Below, piece by piece: positions 36,982 to 48,138 of a stretch of DNA of 64,000 nt. The translations under genes and the position numbers were made by a program. This DNA comes from Cadophora sp. MPI-SDFR-AT-0126 (taxonomy: Eukaryota > Ascomycota > Leotiomycetes > Helotiales > Ploettnerulaceae): assembly GCA_020747065.1 (NCBI GenBank), contig JAGMVK010000009.1:186001-250000 (forward strand), read 5' to 3'. Below the pieces are notes generated by a model that saw only the letters and a program-made list of their open reading frames with translations, ran no database searches and had not been told where the DNA came from. Position 1 is the first letter of the stretch; the number at the start of each line of letters is the position of its first letter.

Positions 36982-38315
36982 TTATCTAGGACCAAGCTTT
37001 TCTAAAATCCGGCTTCCCTGTTCTTCCCATTCTTGTTTACTGATCCACATATTCTCCTTATCCGCCATGATATTCGCCAACACCGCACCACCTAAGAAAA
37101 CCATATGTCTCCTCCTGGGTGGATCCTCAATCCGAACCTTGAACTTGCTCAGCCTTTCGGGGTTTCCGCCAAGGACCTTGGTAAGCCAGAGCTGTTTCAA
37201 TTCTTTCTCTAGTCGTGATGGGAGACCAGGGTACATGCTGCTTCCGCCAGAGAGGACAATGGCTTTGAAGAGGGAGGAGCGGACGTCAACGTCGGCGGCT
37301 TGGATGGTGTTGAAGAGGAATTCGGCGATGCCGGGTTGTTCGACGTCGACGAGGTGGGGTTGGAAGAGGCATTCTGGGGCTTCGAAACGTTCGCTGCCGA
37401 CGCGAATTACGCGGCCGTCGGGGAGGGTGTAGCTCTCTACCAAGACTGTTGTATCTTCGCTCAGTCTCTGATCGAGTTCTAGATCGTAGGAAACGTAGCA
37501 GAGCTTCTCTTTGATTTGGCGGACGGTCTCGAAATCAGCTGTGCGATTGAGTGGGTATCCGCGGCGGAGGAGGAGTGCAATCAGATTGCGGGTGACGTCT
37601 CGACCTGCTACGTCTAATCTGCGGGTAAGATGAGTGAGGACGACGGATTCGTAGACGGGGACAATATGGGTAACTCCATCTCCGGAATCAACAACCACTC
37701 CTGAGCTGAGACCTATTTCCGATCAGCAACATTCTTACACATCCCATTCTGTCCACCTACCCTGCGCATAGAGAGCCAACACAGCTTGAATAGCCACATA
37801 TACGCCTCCAAACTGGTATCTCTCGAACATGACCTCGCACATCTGCTCCCTGTTGCGCAGCGGATTCATTGGCGGTTCCGTAAGCAGGATCTTGCGCCCA
37901 GTAGTATCGACCTTCATCTTCTCGTAAAAGGTGTAGTCCCAGAGATGTTGCATATCATCCCACTTCTTCACGATACCGTTCTCCATGGGATATGATACCT
38001 GGAGCATGGTTCTAGCTGCTGCCGCCTCGTCACCGCACATGATATCCTTGATGACCAGGCCATCGTTGCCCTTCTCTTCGGAACGTAAGATGGGTCGACC
38101 GACGATGGAGGGGTATTGAAATTCGGGGAAGTTCTGGGGAGGAGGCAATCAGCACGGGGAATGGATAGAAAGAGGTAGGCGCATATATATACCTGTGCGG
38201 CGTATCCAACCTTGAGGAATCCGGTTCCTCCGTCCAGGACTGTGGATTGAAGTCAGTAGAGGCTTCTGCTGTGGTGGTGAGGGTTGAATGTACCTATTGG
38301 AGGTTCCGCCGCCAT
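36982..38315 (-). CDS. arp2: Actin-related protein 2 (Arp2/3 complex)
   Basis: This is the ATPase-fold subunit of the Arp2/3 actin-nucleating complex at cortical patches. A 22-nt first exon (MAAEPPI) is followed by [16 protein letters not shown] (phosphate loop 1) and then [17 protein letters not shown]. Further blocks are [35 protein letters not shown] and [14 protein letters not shown]. After an intron at about 37700-37750 come [15 protein letters not shown] (phosphate loop 2), [19 protein letters not shown] and the C-terminal [11 protein letters not shown]. There are three introns, all GT-AG. The length, ~390 aa, is normal for Arp2. It is divergent from the racemase gene with 415 bp between start codons. 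Confidence 0.96.
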
Positions 38316-38730
38316 GTTGCAGAGTGCTCGATGGTGAGATGTGGGAGAAAGCCAACTTGTGAAGTCGTGGAGATGGAGTTGGCTACCTACTCGAGTAAGG
38401 TATGTATGGGGGGTTGGTGGGGGAGTTGACGAGTCTCACTAGCGGGAGCTGCGAAGTGGTTGATTCGGCTCCCGTAATTCAGGCGAGGCGCATCTTCCCC
38501 ACCGACGAGGCTGCAGGTTTAGCATCGTTATTTCCGTTTTCGGACGATTTTCACAAGTCACATTGCCAGTTCATGCGGAGGAGATTTTCAACAAATTTTC
38601 CTATAAAATTGCAACTCTTCTTCACCTCAAACTACCCAACCGCCGTTCACTTCATCTGGTCTATAATTGATATACATTTTCACATACAAAGTGATATCTC
38701 TCTCATCAACAACACACATCAACAGCAACC
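38316..38730. promoter_or_regulatory. Bidirectional promoter, arp2 / DCG1-like
   Basis: 415 bp separate the two divergent start codons. The DCG1 side has an A/C-rich leader with CAACA repeats ending CAGCAACCATGAC. Confidence 0.45.
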
Positions 38731-39522
38731 ATGACAGCCAAGAGCAAGAAACTCCTCGTCATCAACCCCAACACCTCCAAAGAGATGACCGCTTCCGTCG
38801 AGCAATTGATCAAAAAGCTCAACGCCAAATTCCCCACAACCACACAAATAACAACATACACGGCACCCGAGGGTCCAGCCAGCATAGACAACAGCGATGA
38901 CTGCATGGCGTCCGCTCGCATCGTATACGAGGACCTACGACCACGACTGGAAGACTACGATGCCCATCTCGTAGCCTGCTATAGCGTTCATCCTCTGGTA
39001 GCTGGACTGCAAGATGAAGTTCCCACCGGAATTCATGTGACCGGGATATTTGAAGCCAGTATCACGACCGCATTGTCATTGCTACCCATGCGGTATGCAG
39101 ATCCCAAGTTAGAGCGTCTAGAAACCCGTCAGAAGTTCGGTATTGTGAGTACGGGCAGTTACTGGGAGGCTGAGCTCTCAGATGGAGTGAGGCGGTTTCT
39201 GGATTTGCAGAGTGTGGATGCGACGGGACGGTTCAAGGGGGTGGAGTCGACGGGGTTGTCGGCGGGTGAGCTGCATACTGCTGATCCGGCGTTGGTGAAG
39301 AGGAAGATGAAGGAGGCTACGAAGAGGTTGGTGAGGGATAGGGATATTAAGGTTATTTGCTTGGGGTGTGCGGGGATGGTGGGTATGGATGATGATGTTT
39401 ATGAGGCGTTGGTGGAGGAATTAGGGGAATTTGAGGCGAAGGAGATTCATATTTTGGATGGGGTCAAGGCGGGTATTGCTTTATTAGAGGGGTTGATGAG
39501 GACTTTGCCAAGGAAACAGTAA
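38731..39522 (+). CDS. DCG1: DCG1-type Asp/Glu/hydantoin racemase family protein
   Basis: An intronless gene of 263 aa. N-terminal KKLLVINPNTSKEMTASVEQ is the family hallmark, with the substrate-binding NPNTS. The two catalytic-type cysteines sit in VACYSVHPLVAGL (residue ~90) and ICLGCAGMVGMDDDV (~215), and GIVSTGSYWEAEL lies between. Yeast DCG1 lies in the allantoin-degradation gene set and is nitrogen-regulated. Bacterial relatives racemise hydantoins or allantoin. The exact substrate in fungi is not established. Confidence 0.93.
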   Translation: MTAKSKKLLVINPNTSKEMTASVEQLIKKLNAKFPTTTQITTYTAPEGPASIDNSDDCMASARIVYEDLRPRLEDYDAHLVACYSVHPLVAGLQDEVPTGIHVTGIFEASITTALSLLPMRYADPKLERLETRQKFGIVSTGSYWEAELSDGVRRFLDLQSVDATGRFKGVESTGLSAGELHTADPALVKRKMKEATKRLVRDRDIKVICLGCAGMVGMDDDVYEALVEELGEFEAKEIHILDGVKAGIALLEGLMRTLPRKQ

Positions 39523-40743
39523 GACGAGAGAGCTGTCGTTGAACATAGTTTATGTTATTCCACTTTGATTTGCCAATCAATGTGAATGTGCCAAATTAAC
39601 AAGTAAAAACAATGATATGTTAGAGAGGCAGTGCGATGCAAAAGACGAAATCCTTCCCATTGCCGAAACACAATCCCTACATCAGATAATTTTCCGCTTT
39701 CACGCCTCTAGTCATCATCCCTACTTTTTCTCCTCTTTCGACCCAACCAAAGACCGTAAAATCTTATTTTCGGCAAGAAACAGTGCGTAAGCCTGGCAAC
39801 AACACCATTCGAATCAAAACATACCCTTACGACGTAATGCAGAAACTGAACAATCGTCCCCAAAAGTTTCAACAGCAAGATAACAAAATAGCCAAACTGT
39901 GAACATAGGCTATACAGGAAAGAATAACGCGAAGATGACCAGAAGGATACTACTTCGAACACATCTCCACCTCTCAAGATTCGCTTCATCTCCTGCCTTT
40001 CTATTCGCAACGCATTTGGAGATGTTTTCGATGTCAGGACAAAGATGCCCACTTGCTTCAGATGAGACTGCCGCTGGTACGTTGGGAAGCAGGCCTAAGT
40101 CGAAAGTTATATACTGGCGCTTTGTGAATGCTAGTTGGAAGCTTCACTTGTTGTATATGTGCGAACAAGTCTGGGTTCTGGTCGTGTAGATGGTGCAGGG
40201 CGTTTCGAAGCGGAGGAAAATGAGGAAGTGGAGTATGAAGGCTCTCGCTGAGACGTCATTGAATCCATGAAAGCGGTGCTAGATCATCTTACTATTGTGG
40301 GGGGATTATCTATGCGGGCGTCTGTCAGCATGCTTGTAGGAAGGGTACGGTATGGAACAATGTATTTCAGCCTTGTGCTGGACTCGATTTTTGGTACGTA
40401 TTAAGGACCGCTGGGATGCGCGACATCGGGCAATTGGTTCGAGAAAGCAGCAGTCTCTCTCCATACACATCTCCGCGTCCAAGGTCTTGCACAGCATTCC
40501 AGAGCAACAGTTCCCCAGCCCGTTCGATTCAGGTCTTTCCGAACCATCCAGATAAGTCGTCCGGCCCGGTTGCAAGAATCCCAATCTCTCCGAAGACATC
40601 CACATATCATCAACACCCACTCAATTCCCATGTGAGACCAATGCCATTGTAATTCCATGCCTCCATAGCCATATATGTACAACCCTGTCGTGCTTTCGAT
40701 CCACCTCAAGCAATTCCCTCGCAGTCCATCCCATTCGATCCAC
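39523..40743. other. Intergenic, weak ORFs only
   Basis: A minus-strand open frame (39708-40052, no ATG) carries a hydrophobic stretch FGYFVILLLKLLGTIVQFLHYVV and a basic end. It could be a small exon but has no support. The rest includes the 3' flank of NDUFB7. Confidence 0.35.
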
Positions 40744-41208
40744 TCAATTGCTCCTCTCACCACCCTTCGCAGCCCTCAACTCATCCATCTTCGCAACTCT
40801 CTTCTTGAATTCCTCGTACTGGCATTTCTCGTAACTGTGTCTCTCGGTCTGCCGTACGCCAGAAAGTCAGCCTCTCTCTCCCAGAACCCCTTCCCTTCCC
40901 GGATCCCTGCCCCAATCCCGAACACAGCTTCTCCTCGCAGCTCCCACCCTATCCCAGGACAGAGCAACTCACCTCGCACTTCCACGGCAGATAGTACTCC
41001 TCATACCGGCACCGGTTCAGCGGTATCAGCAAATTGGCACAGCTATCACGGTACTGGATCGGCAGATTTGCATCGCGCATCTGCTCTCTCGTCGCAGCTA
41101 ATCTTTGAATCAGCAGGGCCCAATTCAACAACAGAAAAGGAGGGGGAACGAACGAGCTGGTGACGAGCTGAGCCCAATGGCGGATTTGACGGTTTCAGTG
41201 ACGGTCAT
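40744..41208 (-). CDS. NDUFB7: Complex I subunit NDUFB7 (B18)
   Basis: This is an accessory subunit of mitochondrial NADH:ubiquinone oxidoreductase on the intermembrane-space side. Exons 41208-41154, 41097-40973 and 40848-40744 join in phase to 94 aa (MTVTETVKSAIGLSSSPA ...). The first intron begins GTTCGT and ends GATTAG with a CTGAT branch, the second is GTGAGT...GGCAG. Exon 2 reads ATREQMRDANLPIQYRDSCA and on to RCRYEEYYLPWKCE, exon 3 TERHSYEKCQYEEFKKRVAK. Two CX9C motifs (C-ANLLIPLNR-C and C-ETERHSYEK-C) form the twin-CX9C helical hairpin imported by the Mia40 pathway. The gene is split into pieces too short to stand out as ORFs. Confidence 0.93.
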
Positions 41209-42230
41209 TGTGCTTGGGGTGTGCTGTGTTTGGCGGGGGAGGCAGCTGTGAGGTTGGAGCTTGAGGTTTGGAGATGGGGACTAGCGTGGATTATGTCAGC
41301 AGGCAATTGGCTTGAGTTTCGTTTAAACCGCGAAGACGAATTTTGGAAGTGAATGACCGGAAGGTAAGTTGGGAGATTGATGACATCTCTTTTATTTGAT
41401 GGTCAATTGTTGTCCGTGTATGTATTCAAGGTCAAAGTAACAATGTTATCTTATGTCCTCAGTCAGTGCTGTGACATTTGATGAGCTTCTCAAGGATTGT
41501 TCACATTTCTCTTTTCGGGCAAGCGCAGTTTCTGAGTATGAGATTGGGCTTTGCATCCCCGACATGTGGAAGCCAATGTCACGAAATGGGATGAGGGCTT
41601 TGAAAACAGCTTCTTGAATCCATGCCCACTTATCATCCTGTTAAGTATCCAAGGCTGCATAGCAGTTTTTTGAATGTCGTTAGCTCGCGCTGCGACGTTG
41701 AATGAGCTTTTGAAGTACTATTGCTGACTTTTCCCCCCAGCCATATTCCGAACGCAGTACCCCTCAAGCTCAAGGTTGTATCATGAACTGGACCTCTGGG
41801 TCTGGTAAAGCAAAATTTTGGCTCCGTAAATCACGAACTCTTTTCTAGGATATTGGCAATGCGAGGAGAGGAAGAAATCGAAGGTTTGATTTCTTGATGA
41901 AACGTGTATTTTACTCAAGTTTGACCGAAGTTCTGATCTTTTCTAGCCTCGAATTTTGTTTTCAGCAGTTCATTTTGCGAGAGTGGTTTAGATAGTTTCT
42001 CCAGCTATAATCCGATGCTGTAATATCTGGCAGAGCTGGCTTCTAGCAAGCTTCATAAGCGACAAGGGGGATAAAGAGAGAGATAGAGACGCATGGAATG
42101 GTAACCATGCGGCTGGGGGGGAATTGGTAGGTCACAACATGATTTTCATACATACAAATGCTCATGCAGAGTTGTCTCATAAGCTCTCCATTTTTCATGA
42201 CCATTTCAATCATTACAAAGCCAAGTCCTC
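41209..42230. other. Intergenic, no gene recognised
   Basis: This is the NDUFB7 promoter and the 3' flank of the nuclease gene. No coding signal seen. Confidence 0.4.
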
Positions 42231-43178
42231 TCACAACTCCCTCCAAGCAGGATTAGCTCTCAAAATAACCTCCCGCTCCTTATCATACCTCCCATCCACC
42301 AGCGCATTCAACCAAGTCGCCAGCCTGTACGCCGCCTTACTCATCTGAATCTCCACAATCGGGTACGCTCCAGCAAAGTACCCACTAGTCTTCAGATCCG
42401 GGGCGCTGAAGTCCTGACTATAGACATAGTCGCAATTCCAGATGTTGGAATCGACGGCCCACTCCATGGCGCAGGCGATCGGGGTGGCGGGGTCGGTGCA
42501 GGAGATCCATTTGGAGGTTGGGGTGAAGAAATCGTCGTTCTTGACGCGCTTGGCGAGGGCCGAGAAGTAAGGCGCGATGGTTTGGTTGGTGAAGGATGTG
42601 ACGTTGGCACGGGAGTAGATGATGGCACCGTCCCAGATGGAGTGCAGGACTGAGTTGTTGGTCTTGCCTCCGAAAGAGACGTTGAATGCGTTGCCTCCTG
42701 CACCGAGGTTGGACGTGTGAAGCGGCTGAGCAAGATCGCTGGTGAAATGCGTGACGAACTTCAGTGCGTAGGAACAGGTCAGGTTGTTCCCGTTCTTGAT
42801 CTTGTTGTCTTTGGCAAGGCGGATGCAGTCCCGGAGAATCATGCTCTGGTTCGCGATGGCGGATACGATGCAACCGCCCTTGGTGCAGTCACGATTGTAG
42901 TACGTGTTGCAGACTGAGGGGGGCGTGTCGAGAGAGTCGATCCAGTGCCATTGGTATGTGTACGCTCCACCTGGTTCACGGCGATACGCATCGGCCCATG
43001 CGGCAGCTTTGCCAATTGATCCTCCGTATTGAGGCTCGAGAATCTTCTTGATGATGCCTGCTGCATCGCGAGACAGAAACTCCTCAGCGAGGAAGCCGAT
43101 TTGATTATGGATGTCTGTGTTCCATGCTGCTGCGCTAGCTAGCACCATACAAGCTGCGAGGACGTTTGAGAAAAGCAT
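42231..43178 (-). CDS. Secreted S1/P1-type nuclease
   Basis: This is an intronless zinc-dependent single-strand nuclease of 315 aa. The signal peptide MLFSNVLAACMVLASAAA is cleaved before W, so the mature chain would begin WNTDIHNQIG, the strictly conserved N-terminal Trp and His that bind the trinuclear zinc cluster. Other ligands are visible in WADAYRR, YQWHWID, KFVTHFTSDLAQPLH and SIWDGAII. Cysteines in pairs and many NxS/T sites fit secretion. The C-terminus ends LRANPAWREL. The start at 43178 was chosen because codons upstream have no ATG and would spoil the signal peptide. Confidence 0.95.
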   Translation of the reverse strand: MLFSNVLAACMVLASAAAWNTDIHNQIGFLAEEFLSRDAAGIIKKILEPQYGGSIGKAAAWADAYRREPGGAYTYQWHWIDSLDTPPSVCNTYYNRDCTKGGCIVSAIANQSMILRDCIRLAKDNKIKNGNNLTCSYALKFVTHFTSDLAQPLHTSNLGAGGNAFNVSFGGKTNNSVLHSIWDGAIIYSRANVTSFTNQTIAPYFSALAKRVKNDDFFTPTSKWISCTDPATPIACAMEWAVDSNIWNCDYVYSQDFSAPDLKTSGYFAGAYPIVEIQMSKAAYRLATWLNALVDGRYDKEREVILRANPAWREL

Positions 43179-44530
43179 GATTGATAGTCTAGTCGACAGC
43201 GAACAATGGAACAGGCGATCCTCGCAATTATAAACGCACGATATCCTACTGTTGCTGCTCAAGTTGCCTATGGCAAGACCGAGCTACTTGTACATATCGT
43301 GACGCGGGAGGAGTAGATTGCCATTGCCAAGTTGGGAAGTTCTCCGAAGATCGTTCACCGGCATTCTTATGAATTGACCAAGGAGAAGTCAGGGAATGGT
43401 TTCCCAACTTTCAGCCATGGAAAAGTTATCTTCGGGATGCGGCGACAGCAGGGTATTATGTGAAAGCACCTAACTATCCGGGACAAGTGTCTGCACATGC
43501 CAAGCTGCCAAGGAGATGGAGAAGTGAGATTGGCGATTGGGAAGTTGGTCGTGTGCTGCTTTGTCAGCTCGGTAACGGCCCCTGAAGTACCTTAAATGTT
43601 TGCCCTGATTTTCGCTTGTCGTTGTTGACATTGTCGTTTATTTAGAGAAAAAGCAAATGATCTTTTTGTTTTGCCAGTCGTGTTGCCCCACACCCAGCAG
43701 TGAAACCTCGAACGAATGGCTGACTAACAGAGATAGAGTCACATGATTGACGGACACGCCGTCTATTTCGGAGGCTCATCCTACTCGAAACTGTTTTTCG
43801 AGTGGCTCCCTGAATCACATCATTAGCAACCGAGTCTTGTGGATTGTTGACAAGAAAACTTTTTGAGCATTTACATCGGAAATAGAAGCACGTTCCAAGT
43901 GGACATCACATTAGTGGTCTGAAGTCCATCATGAATTTGCTCAGCCACAGAGGAAGAAGACATGATCGAGACAATACAACAAGTACCTTCTTTTCAATAT
44001 AAAATTTTCGGTGGAATGGCGGCATACGACGCATGATATTGTGTTTGGGATCTCAAGCTTCGAATGCCGAATCCGTCTTGGTACGGAACAAACCTCGTAT
44101 ATCGTACTCTGTCGTATTTCGTATCCGCTACCCCTCCTGGAACGGCAAGGCTGAACCAGAAACTTCGTCTAAGCCACCGATGCCATCCCATGAAACGTCC
44201 ACATCTACAGAAATACGGTATTCGATGCAGAAATTTGCAATGCCCGCCTCTCGGCAGGTCCTCGTGGCAGGATATGCCTGGAGAATTCTGATTATTTGGA
44301 GATCTTGTCTCGTTTCAGGGCTGCGCAAATTGGACCATCCTCCTCCAAGTGACGTGTACTTCGGGAGCTTGCCGTCCACAATTGAAAAGTTCAGGCGAAG
44401 CTAAGGTAGGCAGCTATTTAGGGTGCTGACTTAGTGGAAAGCCAATTACTTAAGCTTAAGTACGACCTTCAAATGTAAAGAGGCTTGTCTCTCCAGTGGA
44501 CATTTTTTCCCCAGCACTTCCAATTCCTCT
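43179..44530. other. Intergenic, no gene recognised
   Basis: Nuclease promoter and glycosyltransferase leader. Short ORFs at 43994-44404 on both strands are mutually overlapping and unremarkable. Confidence 0.4.
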
Positions 44531-47452
44531 ATGATGCAGTCCTCGTCTTCGAAAAGTGATCCCTATGCTACCAATGAAAGTCAATCGACGGGACAGGCCG
44601 ATACTGGTGCAGCAAAGACATTGATGAAAGAGACGGCCAATGTTACAGGTGAATTCAAGAACATGTCCTCTAGAGCTTGAAAGCTGACCGATGGATTCAG
44701 ACAATGGCCGCATCAACGTTAATCTCGATTCCAGACTCAGTCGAGCTTTGTCCAAACTCGTACCAGCTCCTACCTACGAGCCAGAAATACCCACATATCC
44801 TCCACCTTCATACGAGGAGATATACAAGACCGTCACTCGCCTCAACATCGTCATACAAGTGGTAGGAAGTCGCGGGGACGTCCAGCCATTCATCGCCGTC
44901 GGAAACGAGCTCCAGAAGCACGGACACAGAGTACGAATCGCAACGCACGATGTCTTTGAGGATTTTGTACGGCAGGCTGGACTCGAGTTCTATCCAATTG
45001 GTGGAGATCCTGCGGACTTGATGGCGTACATGGTTAAGAATCCAGGGCTGATCCCTAGCATGGGCAGTCTGATGGCGGGTGATGTGCAATCAAAACGGAA
45101 AATGATTACGCAGATGCTGGATGGGTGTTGGAGGTCTTGTATCGAAGCGGATTTGAAGACTGGGGTGCCGTTCACAGCCGATGCGATTATTGGCAATCCC
45201 CCCAGTTTTGCGCATGTGCATTGTGCGCAGGCTTTTGGTTGCCCGGTAAGTTACTTTCAATTTTGAAAGTAGCAGAGTTTGTTACTGATGGGTCGCTCGC
45301 AGGTCCATATCATGTTCACTATGCCGTGGTCGTGCACGAGAGATTTCCCACACCCATTGGCAAATCTGAAGTCTGCAAATGCGAGTACAGATATCCAGAG
45401 TGGAAGATCAAACTATGTCTCATACATGATTGTGGAATGGATGACGTGGCAGGGGTATGTACAGAGCTATCAGTGCAATTCTAGGTTTTACTAATTTTTC
45501 ACATAGTCTGGGCGATGTTATCAATAAATGGAGGAAATCGATTGATCTTGAACCAATACCAGAAACTGAAGGCCCTCTTCTGGTCGAGACTCTGAAGATA
45601 CCATTTACGTACTGTTGGTCTCCAGCTTTGGTACCAAAACCACTGGATTGGCCATCACACATAGGTAAGCTTTCCTGTAGCTGACTCCAGTGTACAATTA
45701 TTGACCTCGGGATCTTTTAGATGTTTGTGGCTTCTTTTTTCGCGAAGCCCCAAAATTTACTCCAGATGCCGAGCTCGATCATTTTCTACGCAGCGGTCCA
45801 CCCCCTGTATACATCGGATTCGGAAGCATTGTAATCGATGATCCGAATGAGATGACAGCCATGATACTCGAAGCTGTACAAATGACTGGTGTTCGCGCGG
45901 TGATCTCACGTGGATGGAGCAAGTTAGGTGCTGGACAAGAGAGTGGATCGCAGGTTCATTATCTAGGCGACTGTCCTCATGAGTGGTTATTTCAGCATGT
46001 AGCAGCTGTAATTCATCATGGTGGTGCTGGAACAACGGCATGCGGACTGTTGAATGGAAGGCCGACTGCCATTGTGCCTTTTTTCGGAGAGTAAGTCGAG
46101 ATTCCATGAGTATGCGGTTTGCTTACTGACTTCACTCCCAGTCAACCATTCTGGGGGCACATGGTAGCAGCAGCCGGAGCCGGTCCTCGCCCTCTGCCAT
46201 ACAAAGGTTTAACGAGCCAAAAGATAGCGGAAGCGATCAGATATTGCATGACACCTGCAGCACTCGAAGCAGCTGGCAGCATTGCGGCGAAAATGCGCAC
46301 AGAATCAGGCGTCAAGACTGCCGTAGAATCTTTCCATCGTGGACTACCTCAGGATAAAATGCAATGCGATATTATCAAGGGAGAACCTGCGGTTTGGGTT
46401 TATAAGTCTGGCCGGCGGCGCATTCGGCTGTCCAGAGTTGCAGCACAAACCCTCTCCAATCACCTGAAAGTAGACCTTAAAGGGCTACAGTAGTAAGTCT
46501 ACGAGATGCTTCCAATCCATGAATGTGTTCTAATCCACACAAAAGTCACGAACCCGCGCCCATTGTCGTTGAAATCCGCCGTTGGGATCCACTTACAGGA
46601 GCCACATCCGCCGCGCTTGGCATGCAGCTAGTATTCATGAAAGAGGCTGCCAACATCATCACCAAACCGATAGAGGAGTACCAAAATGCGAAAGAACAGA
46701 ATCAGAAGCTCCTGTCTGCAAGTACGAGCGCGAATGGCAGTTTGCACAGTGCGCGAACATCCTCAGACACTCTCAACCAACACCCTCCAGGCAGCAGATC
46801 AGCATCACCGATGAGGGCCAAGACAGGCGGTCAGATAGCTGGGGCTATGGCAGGCGCTTCTGCGAAAAGTCTCGGGAATGCGTTGGGAAAGCCGGCGAAG
46901 AGCATTTTTATCGATGTCCCACTTGCCGTTGCAGATGGTTTGCATGCAGTACCGAAACTGTACGGCAGCAAAGTCACTGAGCGGGACAATATCAGCGATT
47001 TCAAGAGCGGGGCTATCGTGGCTGGAAAGTCGTTCGTGACTGGTATCGCAGGTGGAATCGCTGGTTTGGTCGTCGAGCCGTATAAAGGGGGGAGAAAGGA
47101 GGGAGCTTTGGGTGTGGCGAAAGGGTTGGGTAAAGGCTCGCTAGGCTTTCTGACGAAGACGGGATCTGGTGAGTATTTTCCGTTTCTCGATTTTCAGAAG
47201 TTGCATTTGCTTGAGAAGAGTCTTGCTGATGGAAGTATAGCTGGTTTGGGCTTATTTGCATATCCCGGCCAAGGCGCCTGTAAGAGTCTCTACGCGAGCT
47301 GGCATGCGGCTACGCGCAAGCTTATTGTCGAACGGCGTATTGAAGAGGGTCGGTTCATGCTCGAAAACGCAACACATGGGAAGTATGATGCGGCGAAAAT
47401 CCTGAAAAGGTTTGATGACCTGCGAGCGGGAATTGATGAGAACTTCGTGTGA
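44531..47452 (+). CDS. Sterol glucosyltransferase-like protein (GT28)
   Basis: This is a UDP-sugar-dependent glycosyltransferase of the sterol 3-beta-glucosyltransferase type. Exons: 44531-44648, 44701-45245, 45303-45454, 45507-45664, 45721-46090, 46142-46492, 46546-47168 and 47241-47452. The stretch 47169-47240 is 72 nt, stopless and in phase, but it has GTGAGT, CTGAT and TATAG, so I call it an intron (842 aa spliced, 866 aa retained). The N-terminal GT28 domain begins IVIQVVGSRGDVQPFIAVGN. The donor-binding half has VYIGFGSI and the signature VIHHGGAGTTA-CGLLNGRP. After residue ~670 a C-terminal region rich in Gly/Ala repeats (GAMAGASAKSLGNALGKPAK, GIAGGIAGLVVEP) resembles VPS13/ATG2-type tails. 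It has no PH/GRAM domain like ATG26, so it is a related clade. Confidence 0.92.
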
Positions 47453-48138
47453 GCTGGAAAAGTGGGATGGCATGGATTGATGAAAAGTAGATACCCATAG
47501 TGTGAGCGATTAATTTGAGTGACACAACAATTTTTCAGCATCTTCGCTTGGTCCTAAAGGACGTTGAATGATGGACAGTTTTCGTGTAATCTTTGAAGGC
47601 AGGTCAAGTAATTTGCTTTACGGGAGCGAAATGAGAGCTAACTTAGTCCTTTACTTTCAACCCTGGACAACTTTCCGCCCACACGGCTTTGTTTGTACCT
47701 ATAAGCATAGGCTTTCAGGTTTCGAACACATGTGGGGAGAAGCATAAGAGCTGCACCAATAAAAGAATCCGACTAACAGTTTTGAAAATGTCGGAATTTA
47801 AAAGATCAAGTGTCTGCATCTAAGCGCTGGGAAAATGGAAGTACTCCTCTTCGCTAAAGGAACCTAGGTGACTATCCCATAGTAACGGTATAGTACACAA
47901 TGTGGCTGGCGTTTTCTAACTCTAAAAATCAATCATAAACGCCCCTGATCCAGCCGTCGACGCTTATGATTTGCCAATGAAACCAGTCTCAAACCTAGGA
48001 ACTTCTATCGGTGTACAAATCGACAATATCTGAGACTCCTGAACTTCCATTGGACTTTATGACCGAAAGCTGACCTCCCAGTTGACTGTCCTCCCTGTTG
48101 TTGCTGTGGCTCGGGACTGTACGTGCACGCCCGTGTAG
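47453..48138. other. Intergenic, convergent 3' flanks
   Basis: The region lies between two convergent genes and holds AT-rich 3' UTR-like sequence. Confidence 0.4.

Noticed and set aside
36656..37432. Long plus-strand ORF over arp2
   Set aside because: It is the antisense shadow of the well-supported Arp2 exon and has no family features.
40675..41163. Ser/Pro/Thr-rich plus ORF that looks like a secreted protein
   Set aside because: It is the complement of NDUFB7 exons and introns, which give a complete recognisable protein.
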